A stretch of DNA of 64,000 nucleotides from Modestobacter sp. VKM Ac-2984. Lineage in GTDB: Bacteria > Actinomycetota > Actinomycetes > Mycobacteriales > Geodermatophilaceae. The stretch lies in assembly GCF_026967985.1 (NCBI RefSeq), contig NZ_JAPVBJ010000002.1:226249-290248 (forward strand), read 5' to 3'. Within the stretch, counting starts at the first letter, position 1. Each line of letters opens with the position of its first letter. The position numbers and the translations under genes were made by a program. Shown here in pieces: positions 8,834 to 17,890 of this stretch. The notes under the pieces are model-generated. The model worked only from the letters and a program-made list of their open reading frames with translations. It was not told the origin of the DNA and ran no database searches.

Positions 8834-9340
8834 ATGGCCGGCGAGACCGTCATCACCGTCATCGGGAACCTGACGGCCGACCCGGAGCTGCGGTTCACCC
8901 CGTCCGGCGCCGCCGTCGCCAACTTCACCGTGGCCTCGACCCCCCGCACCTTCGACCGTCAGTCGCAGGAGTGGAAGGACGGCGAGGCGCTGTTCCTCCG
9001 GTGCAACGTCTGGCGCCAGGCGGCGGAGAACGTCGCCGAGTCGCTCACCCGCGGTTCGCGGGTCATCGTGTCGGGCCGGCTCAAGCAGCGGTCCTTCGAC
9101 ACGAAGGAAGGCGAGAAGCGCACCGTCATCGAGCTGGAGGTCGACGAGATCGGCCCCTCTCTGCGGTACGCCACCGCCAAGGTCACCCGCGCTGCGCGCA
9201 GCGAGGGTGGCGGCGGCGGGTTCGGCGGCGGCGGCGGCAACAGCGGTGGCAGCGGTGGCGGTGGTGGTGGCTTCTCCGGTGGCGGAGCGAGCGACCCCTG
9301 GTCCACCCCGCCGGCGTCGTCCGACGAACCGCCTTTCTGA
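8834..9340 (+). CDS. ssb: Single-stranded DNA-binding protein
   Basis: 168 residues. OB fold (about 1-112): [20 protein letters not shown], then [17 protein letters not shown] and [13 protein letters not shown]. Then comes a Gly/Ser-rich disordered linker (about 122-155) and the acidic tip DEPPF, which recruits repair and replication partners. It coats single-stranded DNA at forks. It is flanked by the ribosomal genes rpsF and rpsR, the usual bacterial arrangement, and dnaB follows further down, so replication and translation genes are co-located. Confidence 0.97.
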   Translation: MAGETVITVIGNLTADPELRFTPSGAAVANFTVASTPRTFDRQSQEWKDGEALFLRCNVWRQAAENVAESLTRGSRVIVSGRLKQRSFDTKEGEKRTVIELEVDEIGPSLRYATAKVTRAARSEGGGGGFGGGGGNSGGSGGGGGGFSGGGASDPWSTPPASSDEPPF

Positions 9341-9372
9341 TCCCCCCTCTGTACTGATCTCTGGAGAACCCA

Positions 9373-9609
9373 GTGCCCAAGCCTCCCCCCCGCAAGATCA
9401 AGAAGAAGGTCTGCCAGTTCTGCAAGGACAAGGCGACCTACATCGACTACAAGGACACGACCCTGCTGCGGAAGTTCATCTCCGACCGCGGCAAGATCCG
9501 TGCCCGCCGCGTCAGCGGCAACTGCAGCCAGCACCAGCGTGACGTCGCCGTGGCCGTGAAGAACAGCCGCGAGATGGCACTGCTGCCCTACACCTCCACG
9601 GCGCGCTGA
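9373..9609 (+). CDS. rpsR: 30S ribosomal protein bS18, zinc-binding (C+) form
   Basis: 78 residues from GTG 9373 with GGAGAA upstream. It is the C+ paralogue type: Cys14-x2-Cys17 and Cys51-x2-His54 form a likely zinc site (CQFC and CSQH). Many actinobacteria carry a second, C- copy under zinc control elsewhere; none is in this window. It pairs with bS6 on the small subunit. Confidence 0.96.
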   Translation: MPKPPPRKIKKKVCQFCKDKATYIDYKDTTLLRKFISDRGKIRARRVSGNCSQHQRDVAVAVKNSREMALLPYTSTAR

Positions 9610-9611
9610 TC

Positions 9612-10067
9612 ATGAGCACCATGAAGCTGATCCTGACGCAGGAGGTCACCGGCCTCGGTTCCTCCGGCGACACCGTCGAGGTCAAGGGCGGGTACGCCCG
9701 CAACTACCTCCTGCCCCGCGGGCTGGCCATGCTGGCCACCCGTGGTGCCGAGAAGCAGGTCAACAGCCTGCGCCGGGCGCGGGCTGCCCGCGACGTGCGT
9801 TCGCTCGAGGAGGCCCAGACGGTCGCCGGTCAGCTCTCGAAGCTGACCGTCACGTTGCCGGCCCGCTCGGGTGACGGCGGCCGCCTGTTCGGTCGCATCA
9901 CCACCGCCGACGTCGCCGCTGCGGTCACCGCTGCTGGCGGCCCGGAGCTCGACCGTCGCCGGATCGAGCTGCCCAGCAGCATCAAGAGCCTCGGCACCCA
10001 CACCGTCACGGTGCGGGTCCACCCGGAGGTCTCCGTCCCGGTCACCCTGGACGTCGTCGCCGGCTGA
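9612..10067 (+). CDS. rplI: 50S ribosomal protein bL9
   Basis: 151 residues. The N-terminal domain MKLILTQEVTGLGSSGDTVEVKGGYARNYLLPRG binds 23S rRNA; the second domain begins near residue 75 after a long connecting helix. Only 2 bp separate it from rpsR. The last gene of the rpsF operon: a strong hairpin follows 28 bp later. Confidence 0.97.
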   Translation: MSTMKLILTQEVTGLGSSGDTVEVKGGYARNYLLPRGLAMLATRGAEKQVNSLRRARAARDVRSLEEAQTVAGQLSKLTVTLPARSGDGGRLFGRITTADVAAAVTAAGGPELDRRRIELPSSIKSLGTHTVTVRVHPEVSVPVTLDVVAG

Positions 10068-10094
10068 TCGAGGCCGCCTTTCCACAGCACTGCC

Positions 10095-10132
10095 CACGAG
10101 GGGCGTCGGACTCCGGTCCGGCGCCCCTCGTG
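10095..10132 (+). terminator. Terminator hairpin of the rpsF-rplI operon
   Basis: Left arm CACGAGGGGCG (10095-10105) pairs perfectly with 10122-10132, and the helix continues inward (one T-G pair, then five Watson-Crick pairs) to a TCCG loop at 10112-10115. It is about 17 bp of stem, one of the strongest hairpins in the window. No T-tract follows. Confidence 0.8.
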
Positions 10133-10157
10133 GCGTTCCCGGGGCCCGGTCGAGGCA

Positions 10158-10177
10158 CTCCCGTGTCGACACGGGAG
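10158..10177. promoter_or_regulatory. 20-bp perfect palindrome
   Basis: CTCCCGTGTC followed by its exact complement. It lies 25 bp after the operon terminator and far (about 340 bp) from the dnaB promoter candidate. It could be a protein binding site or a second terminator stem; the binding protein is unknown. Confidence 0.5.
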
Positions 10178-10460
10178 CGGACCCGACCGTGGACGGCAGG
10201 TGAACGGCATCGCCGGCGGCCCTGGGGCCCTCGGCGACCGCCGGCGTCCGGGGCGACCGAAGGAGGTCGCCCGGCCGTTACGCGTGTGACCTGCGGGGAT
10301 CCGCCGACACGCCCGGACCGCGAGTTCTGCGGGAAGTTGCCGGATTTCTTCCGTCCACACCCCGGGACAGGCCCCCGTGCAGGTGACGAGGGGGTGACGG
10401 GGACACGACGTCCCCGGTTCCACCACGGTCTCCACACGGTGACCGCCTCCATCCACCGAC

Positions 10461-10480
10461 TTGTCCACAAGTTGTGCAGA
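10461..10480 (+). other. DnaA-box pair upstream of dnaB
   Basis: TTGTCCACA (10461-10469) matches the actinobacterial DnaA-box consensus exactly. TTGTGCAGA (10472-10480) is a second copy with two mismatches in the same orientation, 11 bp (one helical turn) downstream. Two boxes are far too few for oriC, so a regulatory site for dnaB or a DnaA-titration site is more likely. Confidence 0.5.
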
Positions 10481-10498
10481 TCGGCGTGCACAGCGGTG

Positions 10499-10529
10499 TT
10501 GGACGCGCCCCCTCCCCGGTTCCTAACGT
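10499..10529 (+). promoter_or_regulatory. dnaB: Candidate dnaB promoter
   Basis: TTGGAC (10499-10504), a 19-bp spacer, and TAACGT (10524-10529). The spacer is slightly long, but the hexamers are good for an actinobacterial housekeeping sigma factor. The predicted start near 10536 gives a ~135-nt leader that contains the SOS-like box. Confidence 0.45.
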
Positions 10530-10581
10530 CACCCCAGCTACCGCCGGGCGCGAACTGTCGGCGCTCGGTGGTAGCTGTTGT

Positions 10582-10597
10582 GCGAACAGCAGTTCGA
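10582..10597. promoter_or_regulatory. LexA (SOS) box-like palindrome upstream of dnaB
   Basis: CGAAC-AGCA-GTTCG at 10583-10596, with A at 10597. It matches the actinobacterial SOS box TCGAAC-N4-GTTCGA at 11 of 12 fixed positions (the first T is G). It is 75 bp upstream of the dnaB start and downstream of the candidate promoter, where bound LexA could block elongation. Confidence 0.55.
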
Positions 10598-10671
10598 ACG
10601 GCAGTGAGAGCAGGGCGCGCCGCAGGCAGGCCTCCAGGTCTGGGTGGGCGCGGGACGAGGAGGACATCAGC

Positions 10672-12042
<1,371 letters not shown>

Positions 12043-12063
12043 CCCTCGTCGATGTGACATGAC

Positions 12064-12594
12064 GTGCCCCGCCTGATCGAGCCGACGACCACGCTGCACA
12101 CCGCGTGGCTGGAGGCGCGCGACGACTGGGGGCCCGGCGTGCACGAGGACGGGTTCGGTCTGCACGCCGATGACGAGGTCGAGACCGCGGACGGGTTCGC
12201 GGCCTGGGTGCGACGTCTGCGGACGGAGTCGGAAGCGGCCTCCCCGCCGGTTGCCGGGCGGGTTCGCACGACCCACTGGTGGCTGGTCGAGGGAGACGCC
12301 GTGCTCGGCGGTGTCGCACTGCGTCATGACCTGAACGACTTCGTGCTCCGGGTGGGCGGCCAGGTCGGGTACGGCATCCGTCCCTCGGCTCGGCGGCGTG
12401 GTCTCGCGACCTGGGCGCTGGGCGAAGTCCTGTCGACGGCGAAGGCGGAGGGACTCGACCGGGTCCTCCTCGCCTGCGCGGACGCCAACGCCGCGTCGGC
12501 GCGCGTCGTCGAACGGCTCGGCGGGCTCCTGGAGGACGTCCGGGACACCGAGTGGGGGCGCACCAGGCGGTACTGGATCGCACTCCAGCACTAG
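12064..12594 (+). CDS. GNAT family N-acetyltransferase
   Basis: 176 residues. It should transfer an acetyl group from acetyl-CoA to an unknown amine. The acetyl-CoA loop is visible as VGYGIRPSARRRGLATWALG (about residues 98-117), followed by the usual beta-bulge region VLLACADANAASARVVERLGG. The N terminus PTTTLHTAWLEARDDW resembles the YhhY/RimJ-like acetyltransferase group of actinobacteria. It starts 22 bp after dnaB, close enough for read-through, but the pairing has no obvious functional meaning. Substrate unknown. Confidence 0.85.
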   Translation: MPRLIEPTTTLHTAWLEARDDWGPGVHEDGFGLHADDEVETADGFAAWVRRLRTESEAASPPVAGRVRTTHWWLVEGDAVLGGVALRHDLNDFVLRVGGQVGYGIRPSARRRGLATWALGEVLSTAKAEGLDRVLLACADANAASARVVERLGGLLEDVRDTEWGRTRRYWIALQH

Positions 12595-12630
12595 CGATCC
12601 GCGGTCCATGAGCTGGCGTGCGCGCCGCTA

Positions 12631-12660
12631 TTCACAAAGTGTGTACAGGTGGTGTAGACA
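12631..12660 (+). promoter_or_regulatory. Candidate leaderless promoter and operator of the padR-ABC operon
   Basis: TTCACA (12631-12636), 18-bp spacer, TAGACA (12655-12660), then six bases to the ATG at 12667, so the transcript may begin at or near the start codon. The region also holds GTGTACA and GTGTAGACAC (12652-12661, a 10-bp palindrome), likely parts of the PadR operator. Confidence 0.4.
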
Positions 12661-12666
12661 CGGCAC

Positions 12667-13215
12667 ATGTCGTTGACCGAGCTGCACCTGGCCCTGCTCG
12701 CGGGCGCCCCGCGGCACGGGTACGACATCAAGCAGGAGCACGACTCCTGGTTCCCCGACACCCGTCCACTCCCCTATGGCCAGGTGTACGCGACGTTGGC
12801 GCGGTTGCAGCGCGACGGACTGGCCGAGGTCGTGGAGACCCGCGTGGACGGGGGCCCCGAGCGGACGGTGTACGCGCTGACCGCCGACGGGGCGGTGCGG
12901 TTGCGCGCCTGGCTCGCCGAGCCTGCCGCGCCGACCGGTGCCGGTGCCGAGGAGATCGTCCGCAAGACCGTGTCGGTCCTGCACACCGGCATCGACGTCG
13001 CCGGGTTCGTCGCCCGCCAACGGGCTGCTCACCTGCGCCGCATCCGTGATCTGCAGGCCACCCCGCCCGGTGCGGGGCCGGCCGAACGGCTGGTCCGTGA
13101 GCACCTCATCGCCCACCTCGACGCCGATCTGCGTTGGCTGGAACTGGCCACCGAACTCCTGCCGTCCCCTGATGACCAGCCGACCGTTCGTCCCGATGAG
13201 AGGGAGCCCGCATGA
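12667..13215 (+). CDS. PadR family transcriptional regulator of an ABC exporter
   Basis: 182 residues. Winged-helix domain at 1-75: LTELHLALLAGAPRHGYDIKQEHDSWF, PYGQVYATLARLQRDGLAE, and GPERTVYALTADG. The C-terminal part (about 95-170) is the PadR/VirR-type helical domain with VRKTVSVLHTGIDVAGFVARQ. The stop overlaps the ATG of the downstream ATPase (ATGA), so the three genes form one operon. PadR regulators of this build usually repress adjacent multidrug or peptide exporters until a ligand binds; that role is inferred from context. Confidence 0.9.
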   Translation: MSLTELHLALLAGAPRHGYDIKQEHDSWFPDTRPLPYGQVYATLARLQRDGLAEVVETRVDGGPERTVYALTADGAVRLRAWLAEPAAPTGAGAEEIVRKTVSVLHTGIDVAGFVARQRAAHLRRIRDLQATPPGAGPAERLVREHLIAHLDADLRWLELATELLPSPDDQPTVRPDEREPA

Positions 13216-13886
13216 GCACGGTGGAACTGTCCGGTGTCAGCCACGCCTACGGCCGGACCCAGGCGCTCAGCGACGTGTCGATGACCGTCGAGCCCGGTGA
13301 GGTCGTCGCCGTCACCGGGCCCAGCGGATGCGGGAAGTCGACCCTGCTGATGCTCGCCGCCGGCGTGCTGCGCGCCCAGTCGGGCCGCATCACGGTCGCC
13401 GGCACGGACCTGGCCGGGGCGGACGATGCCTCCCGCGCCCGGTTCCGGCGCCGTGAGATCGGCCTCGTCCTGCAGTTCGGGCAGCTGGTCCCCGACCTGT
13501 CGGTGCGCGACAACGTCGCGCTGCCCTTGCTGCTGGGAGGCCACCGGCCGGCCGATGCCCGGGCCGCGGCTGACGGCTGGCTGGAACGCGTCGGACTGGA
13601 CGTCGCACCGGACACGTTGCCCGCGGACCTGTCCGGCGGGCAGGCCCAGCTGGCTGCCGGGGCCCGCGCGCTGGTCGCCGGTCCGCGGCTGCTGCTGGCT
13701 GACGAACCGACCGCGAGCCTGGACGCCACCAGTGGCCGGGCGCTGCTGGACCTGCTGGTGAACACCACGGTGCAGGCCGGCGGATCGGTGGTCCTGGTCA
13801 GCCACGACAACGCGGTCGCCGCGCGCGCCGACCGCGAGATCCGACTGCGCCGCGGCACCATCGCCCACCAGGTGGCCCTGTCATGA
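13212..13886 (+). CDS. ABC transporter ATP-binding protein (LolD/MacB type)
   Basis: 224 residues, a complete single nucleotide-binding domain. Walker A GPSGCGKST (about 37-45), Q-loop in LVLQFGQLVPDLSV, signature LSGGQAQ, Walker B RLLLADEPTASLD, and switch histidine in VLVSHD. The signature is LSGGQAQ rather than LSGGQQQ, a minor variation. It overlaps the padR stop by 4 bp and its own stop overlaps the permease ATG. The closest subfamily by build is the export-type LolD/MacB/FtsE ATPases that pair with FtsX-like permeases. Confidence 0.93.
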   Translation: MSTVELSGVSHAYGRTQALSDVSMTVEPGEVVAVTGPSGCGKSTLLMLAAGVLRAQSGRITVAGTDLAGADDASRARFRRREIGLVLQFGQLVPDLSVRDNVALPLLLGGHRPADARAAADGWLERVGLDVAPDTLPADLSGGQAQLAAGARALVAGPRLLLADEPTASLDATSGRALLDLLVNTTVQAGGSVVLVSHDNAVAARADREIRLRRGTIAHQVALS

Positions 13887-15241
13887 AGCCGGCGACCCTC
13901 TGGCTGCTGGCGGCCCCGCACGTGCGGGCGTCCCGGACCAGAGCAGCCCTGGTCGCGGCGGGCACCGCCGCCGCCGGTGGACTGGTCCTGGTCACCGTGG
14001 CCCTGTTCCGCGTGCCGGCCTTCGCGCTCCCACCCAGGGGCAGCACCGAGCGCTACTCGGTCACCTACGACTCCCGGTACGCCGGCATCGTGACCAGCGC
14101 CGAGACCCGGATCGGGGTGGCCACCGCGGTGCTGCTGGTCGCCGCCACCGCGCTGGTGCTGGCCTGGCAGGCCGTCTCCTCCGGCAGCGCCCGGCGCCAG
14201 CGCCGCGACCACGCGCTCAGCACGGTCGGTGCGACGCCAGGCGACCTGCGTCGACTGGGCACGGTCGAGGCCGCCGTCGCCGGCGCGGTCGGCGGACTGC
14301 TCGCCGGGCCGGTCTACCTGCTGCTGTGGTTCCTCCTCGGACCCGTCCAGCCGGCCACCAGCCGCCTGCTGCCCTCCCTGGCGCCCGCGGACCTGACTGC
14401 CTGGGTGTGCGTGGTGGCCGCGTCCGCGGCACTCGCCGCCGCCGCCGGCGCCCGCACGGCCACCCGGCGGCACCGACGTCCGCTCAGCGGCTGGTGGTGG
14501 CTGGCGCTGTCGATCGTCGCGCTCGCCGGCATCGTGGTCCTCCCCCAGTTGGGCCGGGGTGACCGGCAGCTGCAGGTCGCCCTCATGTCGGTCGCCGTGA
14601 CGTCGCTGCTGCTGGTCGCCCTCGCCAGCGGGGCCTCCTGGGCGCGGGCCAAGGCCAGGAGGATGAGCCGCCGCGGCGGGACGACGGACCTCCTCGCCGC
14701 CGGCGGGTTGCGCGCCCTCGCCGGACCTGCGGGACGAGCGGCCGGAGTCCTGCTCGGTGCCGGTTTGACCGCGGGTGTCGCCACCGTCGTCCTGGGCAAC
14801 ACCGTGCGCCAGGCCACCGACCTCGGCTCGGACGGTCACCTCGTCGGGATCGTCCTGGCTGCCGTCGCGGCCGGGCTGGCCGGCCTGGCCGGGCTTGCGA
14901 CGATCGCCCTGGCGGCTGTCGACGACCTGCTCACCAACCGACGAGGACTGGCCGCCATGGCTGCCGTCGGCGCCGACCTGGCCCTGGTGCAGGCCCTGCA
15001 ACGGCGGCGCCTGAGGGCGGCGACGGTCGCGCCGCTCGTCTCCGGCCTGCTCGTCGGAGGACTCGGCTTCGGCGCCCTGACGGCCGGCGGGGAACCTGCT
15101 GCCAGCACCGATGCGTGGCCGTTGGTCGTCGTCGGCCCCGCCGCTGTCGCCCTCCTCCTGCTGGCGAGCGCGGGCATCGTGCGGCTGCTGGGCGACCGCA
15201 CCCGCGAGGCCATCGACCCGGCCAACCTCCGCGTCGCATGA
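13883..15241 (+). CDS. FtsX-like ABC transporter permease
   Basis: 452 residues. A first membrane helix near 20-45, a short extracellular loop containing STERYSVTYDSRYAGIV, then repeated hydrophobic segments (about 75-95, 130-160, 175-195, 210-235, 245-265, 285-305, 325-350, 390-410 and 420-440). Between helices is the FtsX-style cytoplasmic phrase RQRRDHALSTVGATPGDLRRLGTVEAAVAGAVGG, typical of MacB/FtsX permeases. Translationally coupled (ATGA) to the ATPase. With the PadR regulator it forms a small self-controlled exporter operon; its cargo is unknown. The extracellular domain is much smaller than in MacB. Confidence 0.85.
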   Translation: MKPATLWLLAAPHVRASRTRAALVAAGTAAAGGLVLVTVALFRVPAFALPPRGSTERYSVTYDSRYAGIVTSAETRIGVATAVLLVAATALVLAWQAVSSGSARRQRRDHALSTVGATPGDLRRLGTVEAAVAGAVGGLLAGPVYLLLWFLLGPVQPATSRLLPSLAPADLTAWVCVVAASAALAAAAGARTATRRHRRPLSGWWWLALSIVALAGIVVLPQLGRGDRQLQVALMSVAVTSLLLVALASGASWARAKARRMSRRGGTTDLLAAGGLRALAGPAGRAAGVLLGAGLTAGVATVVLGNTVRQATDLGSDGHLVGIVLAAVAAGLAGLAGLATIALAAVDDLLTNRRGLAAMAAVGADLALVQALQRRRLRAATVAPLVSGLLVGGLGFGALTAGGEPAASTDAWPLVVVGPAAVALLLLASAGIVRLLGDRTREAIDPANLRVA

Positions 15242-15367
15242 CCGCCGAGGAACCCGCCAGCGTCATCGCCGCCCGGCAACTCGCAGCGGACGCCCACGCG
15301 CGACGTCACCGCACAGGGGCGGGCGCGGACGCCCGGGCCACCTCAGCCCACCGGCGGCGGACTGACG

Positions 15368-16147
15368 TCAGAGCGGGTCGAACAGCGACGTGGGGAGCGC
15401 CGGATCCAGGCGCAGCTCCCGCCACTCGGTGACCTCGGCGAGCTCCCCGTCGACGAACTTGCTCGCCCGCACGATGATCCCGGTGCCGACGTCGACGGCG
15501 AGCCGGAACTCGTCCCCGCCGGTGATCATGTCCAGCGGTGACCCGGGCCAGTTCCAGCGCTCGTCGTCGGGCACGTCCGTGCGGGGGCGGGCGCCCAGCT
15601 CGATGCAGTCGCGGCCGGCCAGCTGCATCCGGCCGAGAGGGGCGAGCGTGAACAGCACCGGCACGTAGCCGGGGCACAACAGTGCGTCGATGATGTCGGC
15701 GCCACCGTGGCCGTGGTCCACGTTGCCGTGGTTGGTGGAGACCTCCGTCCCGGTCCGCGCCCAGAACGTGTCCTGGTCGACCACCAGCAGGTCTGCGGGG
15801 TGGTCATCGCCACGACTGGACACCAGCTCGGCTCGCCGACGCCGGTGCGGCCGGTCGGCAGCGACGGCCAGCACCGTCTCGAACACCTCGTCAGCCGGCC
15901 CCGGCGAGCCCCCTCCCGCCTCGTCCGGGCCCTCGTCCGACGTCGACACCAGCCAGGTCACCGCGTCGGGGAACTGCGCGCTCCGCTGCTCGTAGTGCCG
16001 ATGGAACGCGCGGACCACCAGGTCCTGGCGACGCCAGTGCCGCGTCACCCCCGCAGCGGTCGTCCAGGCGGTGTCCGCCGCACGCAGCAGCTCGACCAGG
16101 TTCGCCGAGGTCAGCTCGCCCGCCCTGCCTGGTTCCTCGGTGGTCAC
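15368..16147 (-). CDS. Hypothetical protein, possible LolA/RseB-like fold
   Basis: 259 residues from a GTG. No signal peptide or membrane segment. It opens with a helical segment (LVELLRAADTAWTTAAGVTRHWRRQDLVVRAFHRHYEQRSAQFP). Its C-terminal third, FRLAVDVGTGIIVRASKFVDGELAEVTEWRELRLDPALPTSLFDPL, is organised like the end of LolA/RseB-type proteins (beta strands then a LDPxLPxxLF ending). That is only a resemblance of pattern. It is convergent with the ABC permease operon. I cannot assign a function. Confidence 0.65.
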   Translation of the reverse strand: MTTEEPGRAGELTSANLVELLRAADTAWTTAAGVTRHWRRQDLVVRAFHRHYEQRSAQFPDAVTWLVSTSDEGPDEAGGGSPGPADEVFETVLAVAADRPHRRRRAELVSSRGDDHPADLLVVDQDTFWARTGTEVSTNHGNVDHGHGGADIIDALLCPGYVPVLFTLAPLGRMQLAGRDCIELGARPRTDVPDDERWNWPGSPLDMITGGDEFRLAVDVGTGIIVRASKFVDGELAEVTEWRELRLDPALPTSLFDPL

Positions 16148-16260
16148 CGGCCCAGCATGCCGTTCACTCGATCGGTGATACGAGACCGGGGCGACTCAAC
16201 TAGGGGGGTCTGGCTGCCGATGCTCCAGGCAACGCACCACCCACGACCTGGAGGTCCCCT

Positions 16261-16872
16261 GTGTTCTCGCTCTTCTCCGGCCTGCTCGCCAAGGCCGTCT
16301 CCGCCTCACTGGCCGGGAAGGTGGCCGCCGGCGCGACCGCCCTCGTCGTGGCCGGCGGGGGTGCTGCCGTGACCACCCAGGTGGTCACCGCCGCCGCCGA
16401 GCCGACGGTGACCGAGGTGGGCACCACGGAACCGACCGTCGTCACCGAGCCCACCGACGTCGCGGCGCCGACGGCCGACCCGAGCACCGAGCCGACCGAC
16501 GTCCCCGAGTCGACGGAGGTCCCGGAGCCGACCGACCCGACCACCGACCCGACCACCGAGCCGACCGGGGAGCCGACCGACGTGCCCGTCGAGGTGCCCG
16601 TCGAGGAGCCCACGACGCCCGAGGTGCCGGCCCCGGCCAACCACGGGCAGGCCGTCTCGTCCGTCGCCCACTCCAGCTTCGCGACCGGCCGGGAGCACGG
16701 CCAGGCCGTCTCCTCGGCAGCGCGCAACAAGGCGGGCAAGGAGCAGCCCGTCACCGAGCCCGCCCCCGAGGCGGACAGCGCCGAGGTGGTCGAGTCCGCC
16801 GAGGTCGCCAGCACCGGCGAGGCAGCCAGCAACGGCCAGGGCAACGGCAACGGCCGGGGTGGCCGGGGCTGA
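16261..16872 (+). CDS. Membrane-anchored Pro/Thr/Glu-rich repeat protein
   Basis: 203 residues from a GTG with GGAGGT eight bases upstream. A hydrophobic segment (about 9-46, LLAKAVSASLAGKVAAGATALVVAGGGAAV) is followed by a long disordered region made of EPT/DPT-type repeats (TEPTD, PEPTD, TDPTTEPTGEPTD) at about 50-120, a central patch with two AVSS motifs (HGQAVSSVAHSSFA and HGQAVSSAARNK), and a Gly/Asn/Arg-rich end. No known domain. The hydrophobic part could be a signal sequence or a helix anchoring a wall-spanning stalk. It is followed by a terminator-like hairpin, so it is probably a single-gene unit. Confidence 0.7.
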   Translation: MFSLFSGLLAKAVSASLAGKVAAGATALVVAGGGAAVTTQVVTAAAEPTVTEVGTTEPTVVTEPTDVAAPTADPSTEPTDVPESTEVPEPTDPTTDPTTEPTGEPTDVPVEVPVEEPTTPEVPAPANHGQAVSSVAHSSFATGREHGQAVSSAARNKAGKEQPVTEPAPEADSAEVVESAEVASTGEAASNGQGNGNGRGGRG

Positions 16873-16910
16873 TCCCGCTGCCGGCCTGAACCCAGCGGGC
16901 TCGGGCCTCC

Positions 16911-16939
16911 GCGCCGGGCGGCGACACGTCGCCCGGCGC
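16911..16939 (+). terminator. Hairpin after the Pro/Thr-rich gene
   Basis: GCGCCGGGCG (16911-16920) pairs with CGCCCGGCGC (16930-16939) around a 9-nt loop, 39 bp after the stop codon of the upstream gene. Confidence 0.6.
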
Positions 16940-17003
16940 GCCCGGCAGGTCCCCGGATCCAGGTGGCGGGGAACCTACCGTCGGGGCCGGCCGACTCCCG
17001 GGG

Positions 17004-17017
17004 GCTCCACGTGAAAC
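17004..17017. other. parS-like site, one mismatch
   Basis: GCTCCACGTGAAAC differs at one position from the degenerate parS consensus GTTYCACGTGRAAC. It overlaps the GTG start codon (17011) of the HNH-Excalibur gene. Weaker evidence than the three perfect sites in this window. Confidence 0.4.
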
Positions 17018-17889
17018 ACCGCATCACCGCACTGGCCGCGCTCGCCGTGTTCGGCACCGCCGCTTGCGCCCCGGCCGACGACCCGGCCAGCCCGGCCGCC
17101 GACGCCGTCTCCGAGGCCGCCCAGCAGTCCACCTCCGGCGCCCCGGCCGCAGGCCCGCTCGCCGCTGACGTCCTGGCCACCCTGCCGGTCAAGGGCCGCG
17201 CCCCGAAGACCGGGTACGACCGCGACGAGTTCGGCGCCACCTGGGCCGACGTCGACCGCAACGGCTGCGACACCCGCAACGACGTGCTGGCCCGCGACCT
17301 CACCGGAGAGCAGTTCCGGCCCAGCACCCAGGACTGCGTGGTGGTCAGCGGCACCCTCGTCGACCCGTACACCGGCCAGACCATCGCCTTCCAGAAGGGC
17401 GACGGCAGCAGCGTCGACATCGACCACGTCGTCGCCCTCAGCAACGGCTGGCAGACCGGCGCCTTCGCGTGGGACGAGTCCCGCCGTACAGCCTTCGCCA
17501 ACGACCCGCTCAACCTGCTGGCCGTCGACTACTCGGCCAATCGGCAGAAGGGCGACGGCGACGCCGCCACCTGGCTGCCCTCCGACCGTGGTCACCGCTG
17601 CGCCTACGTCGCCCGGCAGGTCGCGGTGAAGGCCGACCACGGCCTGTGGGTCACCCCGGCGGAGCGCGACGCCATCGCCGGGGTGCTGGACAGCTGCCCC
17701 GGCGAACCGGTCCCGACGTCGTCCGCGCCGGCCCCGGAGACGGTCGCCCCACCGCCGGCCGACCCCGCCACCGCGCCCTTCGCCAACTGCGACGCGGCCC
17801 GGGCCGCCGGCGCCGCACCCCTGCACCGCGGTGACCCGGGGTGGTCCGACGCGATGGACGGCGACGGGGACGGCACCGCCTGCGAGTGA
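17011..17889 (+). CDS. Secreted lipoprotein nuclease: HNH (DUF1524) plus Excalibur domain
   Basis: 292 residues from GTG 17011, which gives a proper signal peptide KHRITALAALAVFGTAAC with the lipid-attachment Cys near residue 19. The middle is the DUF1524-type HNH nuclease fold: VDIDHVVALSNGWQTGAFAW (the DH pair is catalytic), then NDPLNLLAVDYSANRQKGDGDAATWLP (second N and the K). After a Pro/Ala linker the last ~38 residues form an Excalibur calcium-binding domain: FANCDAARAAGAAPLHRGDPGY-like text ending in DGDGDGTACE. The protein should therefore be a surface or secreted nuclease using extracellular calcium. Roles in nutrient DNA scavenging or competition are possible; none is shown. Confidence 0.88.
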   Translation: MKHRITALAALAVFGTAACAPADDPASPAADAVSEAAQQSTSGAPAAGPLAADVLATLPVKGRAPKTGYDRDEFGATWADVDRNGCDTRNDVLARDLTGEQFRPSTQDCVVVSGTLVDPYTGQTIAFQKGDGSSVDIDHVVALSNGWQTGAFAWDESRRTAFANDPLNLLAVDYSANRQKGDGDAATWLPSDRGHRCAYVARQVAVKADHGLWVTPAERDAIAGVLDSCPGEPVPTSSAPAPETVAPPPADPATAPFANCDAARAAGAAPLHRGDPGWSDAMDGDGDGTACE

Positions 17890-17890
17890 C

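Larger units (their letters stand above)
10133..10671. other. Long control region upstream of dnaB
   Basis: About 540 bp without a credible gene. From left to right it holds a 20-bp perfect palindrome (10158-10177), a DnaA-box pair (10461-10480), a candidate promoter (10499-10529) and an SOS-box-like palindrome (10582-10597), each listed separately. Long frames crossing it are arginine/proline-rich noise. Confidence 0.6.

Noticed and set aside
10133..10671. oriC in the rplI-dnaB gap
   Set aside because: Only one perfect and one degenerate DnaA box and no dnaA/dnaN nearby; real actinobacterial origins carry many boxes between dnaA and dnaN.
15238..15432. 64-codon frame whose ATG overlaps the ABC permease stop
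   Set aside because: Good overlap geometry but Ala/Arg-rich random-looking sequence, no family, and 65 bp overlap with the convergent gene at 15368.
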